64,000 bases of DNA from contig OX328109.1 of NCBI GenBank assembly GCA_946811185.2, forward strand, positions 3,906,001 to 3,970,000, read 5' to 3'. Shown here one piece after another: positions 58,401 through 64,000 of this stretch. This stretch comes from Hippopus hippopus (taxonomy: Eukaryota; Mollusca; Bivalvia; Cardiida; Cardiidae). The notes beneath the pieces were generated by a model. That model had not been told where the DNA came from, searched no databases, and worked only from the letters and a program-made list of their open reading frames with translations. A program made the position numbers and the translations under genes. The first letter of the stretch is position 1, and the number at the start of each line of letters is the position of its first letter.

Positions 58401-61400
58401 GATGTAGTCCTTATCCGATGACTTTGATTGAGCCGTGGAGTTCTGGGGTGGGGACTGGGCAAGTCCTTGACCTGTTTGAAATTGACACATAAAAAAAAAA
58501 ACCTGTACAAGATGACAAAAAGATAGACTTGTCCAAACTGAAAGCATTTGCAGACAACAACTTAACTCTTTATCAAATGACAAAATTTTAGACTGGTCTA
58601 AATTGAAAGCATTTGCAGACAACATATTAAATCTAGCTGAAACGATGGTAATTCTTTGTGTAAAAGTAGAGAACCTTGTGAGAAAAGGAGAAAATTCTGG
58701 ATACCAAAATTTACCTATTTTGCCACACTGTTCAGAAAAGCATTCTTCCTCAAGGTCTTTAGAAGAGCAGCTAGTATGGTAAATGGTTCAGCTGCTAAGC
58801 ACAACTCAATACACTGTACCATTCAGACAGTGAAAAACAAGATTTAATAAAGCGCAAAGAACAATATCAGATACAGGTCCTCACTGTCAGATACTGTGAG
58901 CATTTTTAGTTGAAAAGAACTTTAAGGTCGTAATGGGGGAAATCTTCATACACATGTAATCTATTAAGCAGTATTAGGATTAAATCATTTGAATCAAAGC
59001 TGCTTGCAGACACCTGTGCAGTCTGGTTACCGACATCCTCTCTTTTTCCCACTCACTTTTATTTTGTCGTCTGCAAATGCTTTCAATTTAGACAAGTCTA
59101 AAAATTTTGTCTTTTTGTAAAGAGTGAAACTTGGTAAGTGTGGTAACGACTTATTGCACAAAATAAATTAACAAACAAAATCTTAATTATAATATCCCAA
59201 TATTTGGTTCAATTTCTAAGAGTTTGTAGAATAAAATATCATTTACCAGTTTCATCTGTCCAGCTGTTACTATTTCTTTCATCAGTTTTTGCCCTTAGAT
59301 TTACCTGGGACACCTAATAAACAGAGTAATAAATATTAAATTAAGTTCATATAGTACAATGTAATAATTCATAGTTTAAGCATATTCATTTTACATCGAT
59401 TGAGAAACAAGTTCTTACAACTTATACTAATTTCTCTCGATTCTGCTTCCTGTAAACTGAACCAGTACTTGCGCCAGATATGTGGGCCAATGAAAGGTCC
59501 CAAAGTTGACAACTGCTCCTGGTAATCAAACTCGAGACCTTCTGGTTACTAGGCCAACGCTCTACCTCACAACCACGGACACCACTCAGTGAAATTAAAT
59601 TATCTGGCATGAATGGCTTTTGGAAGCAATGTTTCATTCAGAGGAAGGGTGAATCGTTTCTTCAATGTAATTCTTAACTCATTACTACACAGCAAAAATA
59701 CTTGTTTTTCCCAAATTGAAAGCAAGTGCAGATGACAGTTTAAATTTGGCTCAAATGATGGAATTTGTGTGTGATAGGTAAGAAAACATTGTGGGATAAG
59801 GAGGAAATGCTGGTTACAAAATGATTTCAAAAGCTTCTTTCTTAGGACTGTTTAATCTCAGGATTATGTGGTAAGGGATTAATGGCCTCCACATTTTCCA
59901 GATCGTCATGCGCTGACATCACACAATTCATTATCTTGCAGCTAATTTTTTTTTAAACAATGGTCAGAATTTTTCTTTTTGATGTATTGATGAAATTACT
60001 AAAATAGTATTTTGTTTGTTATCTAATCCAGAACCTCAAGTTTCTTCTTCAATTTCCCACATTTCCAGTTGTGTATATATTGTTTATCTGTCAGAACTTT
60101 GGCACATCTTCTGACGGTAAATTCATTGGAATTATAATTTGCTGCAGGATAATTAATTGCCTGAAATCAGCACATGGCAGCCCGGATAATGTGGGAAGCC
60201 TTTTGTTATTTCACTAGAGCAGCACCAATGCTTGGTTGCAAGAATCAGTTAACCCTTTACCAAACAATCCCTGGTTTTTATGACCCTAATATAGAAGCCT
60301 TTTGAAAACATTGCGGGAAAAGGAGAAAATGCTGGTAACCAGCATTTTCTCCTTTTCCCACAATGTTTTCTACCCTGCTGGAAACAAATTTCAATTTTTG
60401 AGTTACGTTTATTTTGTCGTCTGCAAGTGCTTTCAATTTGGACCAGTCTAAAATTTTGTCGTTTGGTAAAGAGTTAAAACTTTTGAAGATCAGGGAACAA
60501 CAGAAAGTAATTTTCTGTACCTATCTTTACTAATGAAGGGGTTGTTTTATTTTTTCTGATTTTGGTTAATTATTCTCTTCAAAAGGAACGGGGGGGGGGG
60601 GGTTATTTGTTGTTGTTGTAAAGTTTTTCTCGGATTTCGTTGCATGCCTTGTTACTATCCATGACATAGAAGCGATGCACCAATGTGCTACTTTTAGTAA
60701 CAGTGTTTGATGGTTAACAAATGAAAATTTTCCTGTGACAGCAAAAGAGCTTCAAGGGCTTGTGAGAAAACAATTTTAAACCAGAGAAAATGCCTGTAAA
60801 GCTGGTAATGTGAACTTTCATCTCTTTCTAAGAAGTTTCACAGACCTTATTTCTCAAGGTCATGAAACTCTTTAATGACCAAATGACAAAAATGTACACT
60901 TGTCCAAATTGATAGCATATGCAGACGACAAAATTAAATATGACTCAGTTGATGGAACTTCTCTTTGATAAGGTAGAAAACGTTGTGGGTAAAGGAGAAA
61001 ATGCTGGTTACCAGCATTTTCTCCTTTTGCTACAATGTTTCCAAAGTCTTCTTCCTCGGGGTCGTTGAAACTCAGGATTGTGTGGTAAAGGGTTGAATAT
61101 GGAACTGTTTGGGAATAAGGTTCAAAAACTCTCATACCGCCACTTTTCCATAAAGTGTGCTGGAGGAAGAGTTAGGTCTTGTAGCTGCATCGCTGTATAA
61201 ATCAGGTGTTGCAGCCCCTTCAGGTGAGGCTCTCAGCAACTCTCTAGCATGTAGATGTCTGTAAGTGGCTGGAATGATTGATTGAATGGTGTTTTTCGCC
61301 ACTTTCAACATTATTTCAGTTAAATCATGGCAACAGCTCACATATTCATGTACCAGTACTAGGCTAGGACTCTGAAGTGTCTTGCCCAAGGACACTCCCA

Positions 61401-63765
61401 TGAAAAACCAAGTGGATCCAGTGTGGCTGTAGGTTACGAGTCCACCACATTACCACTTGGGGCACGCAGGACCCCTGTAAGTGGCTGGAAGTGAGGATAA
61501 TGCTGAAGCTGTCACTTATAGTGACTTAGTCCTTTCTTAACATTCATTGCTTTTTATGCCAGTGTAGATCAAGATCAGACTGCAGTTTGATCTTCAATCT
61601 ACACTGTCTACTTAATTTAGATATTATGGACATAAGCAATCTTGAAATATCTGTAATTTATAGTGACTAGACTGAAACAACAATACCCCTCCCCCCACAA
61701 GTTCTTAGACAAAGAAGACTAACATCTATATTTACAACAAGTGTGTGTAACAACTTTGCTTTACAATTCAGTGTTTTAATGACCTTGAGAAAGAAGGCTT
61801 TTAAAAACACTGTGGGAAAAAGGGAAAATGCTGGTAGCCAGCATTCATCCTTTTCTAACAATGTCTTCTAATCTATCAAAGATAAAGTCTGTCAGTCAAC
61901 TTTAGATTGTTGTCTGCATATGCTTTCGATTTGGACCAGTCAAAGGTTTTGTCATTTGATAAAGAGTTTACAAGAATTTTCAAGGATTTTAATAGGTAAC
62001 CAACATTTTTGTTTCTGTTTATGGAATAGATAAAAGTTAAACTAGTGTGTGGTTGTTAATATCTAGGTTTCTTGCCACAATGTCTAAATGAAAGTTGCTT
62101 TCTAACTAAAAATGAATAAAATCTTAAATCAATTTAACTTACGTGTGTGCTGCCTTCCGTAGATAGGTTTCTTGCGATGATGTCGATCTAACTGACGTTT
62201 TGGTTTCTGTCTATATAACAAACAGGATTGAAAAAAGAAATTACAGTAAAACTTGTCCCAGCTGCTGGCTCTTTTAGCAAGTAACTTGCATTCATTCTTT
62301 TCCAAACAAACGAAACATATAGACTTTTCCAAATTGTAAAAATTTTCAGATGAAAATATAAATGTGGCTCAAATTATGGAATAGGGTGGAAAACATGGTA
62401 GAAGAGGAGTAACTACATCTTCCAAGTAATTGCTTCTTTTTCGAGAATGTTTCTGATGCTTGGGGAAAAAAAAATTGCGTTTCCTTCAGATATTCTTGTT
62501 TAGATCTTAAAAGTTTCTGTTCTGTCTAAAATTAGCATATACTGTAACTGGGATGTTAACCCTTTACAATCTATCCTGAGCTTTAACAATCCTGAGAAGG
62601 AAGGCATTTGAGAACATTGTGGAAAAATGAGAAAATACTGGTAATCACCAGTATCTTTTTTCCCCCACAATATTTTTCAAATACAAATCCTATCATTTGA
62701 GCCACATTTAATTTGTGCATCTACAAATGCTCTCAAATGGATAAGTCTAAAACTGTGATATTTTGGTAAAGAGCTAAAGAAATTCTAAATGAGCCATGTT
62801 CTGTGAAAAGGGGGCTAAATGCATCTGCAAAGAGTATCGACCCAGGTCAGCCTGCGCAGTCCATGCAGGCTGACCTGGGCCAATACTTTTTGCTATTGGT
62901 CAATTTTCTGCATGTCAAAGGAACAGTGTACTTTATGATTCTGTTGGATGTCAAACAAAATAGATTTTAAGGATCCATGATTATGTGATAACTTGTTTGG
63001 TATCAAGCATCATGGAAATGCATTAAGCCCCCTTTTGCCAGAGCTTAGCTCAAAAATATTCTTTCTCCAACTTGGACTAAACCTGCCTCTTCTAATACCT
63101 TGCACAAAAATAAATAACTTTACCACATTATTGTTAGTTTTAACAACTTTGAGAAAGCTTTTGAAAACATCGTGGGAACAAGAAAGTTCTCACCGTTTCA
63201 GCCATATTTAATTTGTCATCTGCAAAAGGTCTTAATTTGGACATGTCTAGAATTTTGTCATTCGGTAAAGAGTTACAGAAATTCTCAAGACATTTGATCC
63301 CCACTATTGTATATCTGCCTACTCTAATATCTTACACTGAAAATAAGTAACTTTACAATACAGTTCTAAGTTTTAACGACCCTGAAAAAGAAAGCTTTCA
63401 AAAACATTGTGGAAAAAGGAGAAAATGCTGGTAACCAGCATTTTCTCATTTTCCCACAGTGTTTTCTATCCTTTCAAAGAAAGTTCCAACTATCTGGGTC
63501 AAATTTAATCTGTCGTCTGCAAACTGTTTTAATTTGGATGCATCTAAAATTTTGTTGTGCGGTAACAAGTTAGAAAATTATCGAATGACTGAAAATACTG
63601 TTACTCACTCAAAAGTAAAACAGGCCTTAATTTTGGCCTTCAGGCCACCGAAAAGTGGGGTTTTCTTTTCCTTGCAGCAGAAAATGATCATCAAAATGAC
63701 AACGAACACAAGTCCGAGAACCGTCAAACAGGCAGCGGCAAACCACAGGATGTTGCGAGTATCAT
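55320..63765 (-). CDS. Single-pass membrane protein, C-terminal part (six exons; 5' part outside window)
   Basis: The model joins 63765-63609, 62210-62143, 61268-61138, 59313-59247, 58471-58321 and 55458-55320; all phases agree when the acceptor at 61268 is used. The visible 237 residues start a few residues before a transmembrane helix (ILWFAAACLTVLGLVFVVIL), then CCKEKK as stop-transfer and a ~200-residue cytoplasmic tail: basic (KPKRQLDRHHRKKPIYG), a Ser/Pro/Thr-rich middle, GRRRRRNSR, a run of seven Asp, and the end NSNVDDL. Several S/T-P and R-x-x-S sites are visible. I do not recognise the family. The exon before 63765 must end in phase 1 and is probably upstream of the window, so ectodomain and signal peptide are unseen. 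Confidence 0.62.
56111..57184 (+). mobile_element. Tandem-repeat element, ~7 units of ~138 bp, with terminal hairpin
   Basis: Starts AACAAGAGGGCCATGATGGC and ends with the hairpin GAGCACTTTGTGCTC then AGGTGAGCTAA. Units carry AAACATTCTGACCAACTTTC, AATGTGGCCTCTAGAGCGTA and GACCTAGTTTTTGACC. The left boundary CTCACCTGAG and right CTCAGGTGAG are inverted copies. From general knowledge such elements are common in bivalves; the 3' hairpin suggests a Helitron-type origin, unproven. Confidence 0.78.
57290..57597. repeat. REP-C, long form
   Basis: The hairpin AGATCAAGATCAGACTGCAC / GTGCAGTCTGATCTTGGATC at 57437-57483 is perfect; the right end AAGGGTTAA abuts a REP-A, and the left contains TTTGGCTGCTAAG. 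Confidence 0.75.
57595..57822 (+). repeat. REP-A forward copy, TTAA at both ends
   Basis: TTAA at 57595-57598 is also the end of the REP-C on its left; core with one mismatch (CAACATTTTCTCC). Confidence 0.82.
58009..58237 (-). repeat. REP-A reverse copy in an intron of the membrane-protein gene
   Basis: TTAA at 58009-58012 and 58234-58237, 84 bp from the donor side of the exon at 58321. Confidence 0.82.
58321..58471 (-). CDS. Membrane protein cytoplasmic exon, Ser/Pro-rich with Arg run
   Basis: Encodes GQGLAQSPPQNSTAQSKSSD, then YINPGRRRRRNSRVTPD and LPLSPSVTLP. RRNS is a basophilic kinase-type site and SP/TP sites follow. Acceptor TTTCAAACAG, donor TTCC/GTATGT, phase 1 to phase 2. Confidence 0.66.
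58498..58785 (-). repeat. REP-A reverse copy with duplicated left end
   Basis: GACAAAAAGATAGACTTGTCC and GACAAAATTTTAGACTGG are two left ends 60 bp apart, the second starting at TTAACTCTTTATC. Confidence 0.7.
59247..59313 (-). CDS. Membrane protein cytoplasmic exon
   Basis: Encodes VSQVNLRAKTDERNSNSWTD. Acceptor GTTTATTAG, donor ACTG/GTAAAT, phase 0 to phase 1. No motif recognised; polar and probably disordered. Confidence 0.62.
59387..59592 (-). repeat. SINE3 copy, uninterrupted
   Basis: On the minus strand: GTGTCCGTGGTTGTGAGGTA head, CTCGAGTTTGATTACC B-box-like, TTCATTGGCCCACATATC body, TTCTCAATCGATG tail. It shows that the copy at 38930 carries an insertion. Confidence 0.72.
59670..59882 (-). 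repeat. REP-A reverse copy lacking half its hairpin
   Basis: The core is truncated after AAATGCTGGTTAC; the right end is GTGGTAAGGGATTAA. Confidence 0.65.
60249..60477 (+). repeat. REP-A forward copy, one of the best preserved
   Basis: TTAA at both ends and a hairpin perfect except one base (CATTGCGGG). Nearly the same right half as 50079, suggesting one recent subfamily (CCCTGCTGGAAACAAATTTC). Confidence 0.9.
60868..61095 (-). repeat. REP-A reverse copy
   Basis: CTCTTTAATGACCAAATGAC on the left, GTGGTAAAGGGTTGA on the right; 43 bp from the exon at 61138. Confidence 0.75.
61138..61268 (-). CDS. Membrane protein cytoplasmic exon beside a SINE insertion
   Basis: Encodes TYRHLHARELLRASPEG and then DLYSDAATRPNSSSS, ending GKVA at a GTATGA donor. 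Two AG acceptors are possible; only the one ending at 61269 (ATTCCAG) keeps phase with the preceding exon, the AG at 61259-61260 would shift the frame. A SINE2 copy sits directly upstream. Confidence 0.65.
61275..61474 (-). repeat. SINE2, complete, 200 bp, inserted at a splice acceptor
   Basis: Flanked by a 16 bp target duplication CTGTAAGTGGCTGGAA (61259-61274 and 61475-61490). On the minus strand it starts GGGTCCTGCGTGCCCC (tRNA-like head) and ends in CAATCAATCATT. The duplication contains the 3' splice site of the 61138-61268 exon. Confidence 0.88.
61553..61612. repeat. REP-C hairpin core
   Basis: AGTGTAGATCAAGATCAGAC and GTTTGATCTTCAATCTACAC, 4-base loop. Confidence 0.65.
61755..61970 (+). 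repeat. REP-A forward copy, diverged
   Basis: The left TTAACCC is lost; the core AAAATGCTGGTAGCCAGCATT is at 61825. Confidence 0.68.
62143..62210 (-). CDS. Membrane protein cytoplasmic exon, basic
   Basis: Encodes QKPKRQLDRHHRKKPIYGRQH, strongly basic with one Tyr. Acceptor TTATATAG, donor CACAC/GTAAGT. Phase 2 to phase 1, matching the exon before it. Confidence 0.68.
62315..62777. repeat. REP-A: decayed reverse and a forward copy
   Basis: 62315-62470 reverse remnant; 62556-62777 forward with TTAACCCTTTACAATC on the left. Confidence 0.65.
62789..63053 (+). repeat. REP-B copy, well preserved
   Basis: GAGCCATGTTCTGTG to CCAGAGCTTAGCTC; the core GGTCAGCCTGCGCAGTCCAT is followed by its complement. 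Confidence 0.82.
63115..63575 (+). repeat. REP-A: deleted copy and a fuller copy
   Basis: 63115-63275 lacks the hairpin centre; 63350-63575 keeps it and ends 34 bp from the transmembrane exon at 63609. Confidence 0.7.
63609..63765 (-). CDS. Membrane protein exon with transmembrane helix
   Basis: Acceptor ATTGAAACAG, donor TTTGA/GTGAGT. It encodes ~52 residues: short juxtamembrane part DDTRN, 23-residue hydrophobic helix, two Cys at the inner face (possible palmitoylation), then KEKKTPLFGGLKAKIKACF. Phase 1 to phase 2. Confidence 0.72.
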
Positions 63766-64000
63766 CTGTTTCAATATTAACACAGTGAGATCTGAGTTAT
63801 CGTTGCACATATTTATATGGAATATTATGGTAAGGTAACTTTCCCAGTGCTCGTATTTGATTTGAGCAATGTGAGAAAATTTGATATTCCAAAGGTCAAA
63901 TGAGATGTCAAAACCAAGATCAAATACATGTACCTGGAAAGTTACCACAACATAATGTTCCTTTTATTATATACATGTACCTGCACCTGCAAACAAAAAA

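Noticed and set aside
61258..61260. Acceptor TTACAG at 61259-61260 for the membrane-protein exon
   Set aside because: It would put the exon out of phase with the preceding exon and give an early TGA; the CAG 10 bases upstream keeps phase.
1501..63275. Many 60-140 codon frames with peptides like VGKGENAGNQHFLLFPQCF
   Set aside because: They are translations of the REP-A hairpin core in different frames and orientations, not genes.
63766..63948. Open minus-strand frame upstream of the transmembrane exon (VTFQVHVFDLGF...)
   Set aside because: It is in a different frame from the transmembrane exon and a splice acceptor separates them; no phase-1 donor could be assigned with confidence.
1..64000. 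CRISPR-like arrays or bacterial defence systems
   Set aside because: Repeats are MITEs, SINEs and minisatellites in an intron-bearing animal genome; no spacer architecture is present.

Overview
The window looks like gene-poor, repeat-saturated DNA from an invertebrate animal, most likely a bivalve mollusc (possibly dreissenid or another heterodont; this is inference from repeat style and from the animal-specific secretory kinase and NHR genes, and no species marker is visible). The coding sequence is split into short exons by introns with GT..AG borders. No rRNA, no free-standing tRNA, no CRISPR array and no bacterial-type operon was seen; the tRNA-like sequences present are heads of SINEs.

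Three genes can be supported. (1) A two-exon minus-strand gene (13078-14310) encodes a 191-residue protein made of a signal-peptide-like N-terminus and one Neuralized homology repeat (NHR) carrying five N-glycosylation sequons, so it is probably a secreted NHR protein. (2) A 14-exon plus-strand gene (16961-43358) gives one uninterrupted 949-codon frame in which every exon junction agrees in phase. Its first ~600 residues match the PKDCC/VLK extracellular tyrosine kinase family (type II membrane anchor, kinase core, four-cysteine C-terminal module). Its last ~290 residues resemble the FAM20 secretory-pathway kinase fold. The two parts are joined by a linker with a furin-like RxKR motif. (3) The 3' six exons of a minus-strand single-pass membrane protein (55320-63765) encode the transmembrane helix and a long basic, Ser/Pro-rich cytoplasmic tail; its ectodomain lies beyond the right edge.

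The rest is mobile DNA. REP-A is a ~225-230 bp palindromic MITE with TTAA at both ends and a hairpin core; I count roughly 90 copies or remnants, about one per 0.7 kb. 'Forward' copies start TTAACCCTTTACC and end GGTAAAGAGTTAA; 'reverse' copies are the complement. REP-B is a ~260 bp palindromic element starting near GAGCCATGCTCTG with a core GCGCAGGCTGAC hairpin. REP-C contains a GACAGTGTAGATC hairpin. Smaller groups are REP-D (262 bp palindrome), REP-E (CACCAACCATTCT termini), REP-F (TACTGTATAAGTGG termini) and three SINE families. Several longer elements are nested inside REP-A copies with clean target duplications: a 1009 bp Mutator-like element (9 bp TSD) and a 684 bp hAT-like element (6 bp repeat).

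Layout: 1-13 kb repeats and anonymous sequence; 13.1-14.3 kb NHR gene; 14.3-16.9 kb repeats; 17-43.4 kb kinase gene with MITE-packed introns; 43.4-55.3 kb repeats, two minisatellite-like or tandem regions and a 130 bp hairpin; 55.3-63.8 kb membrane-protein gene with its introns full of repeats. Genes 1 and 2 both act outside the cytosol or in the secretory pathway, but nothing in the sequence ties the three genes into one pathway.
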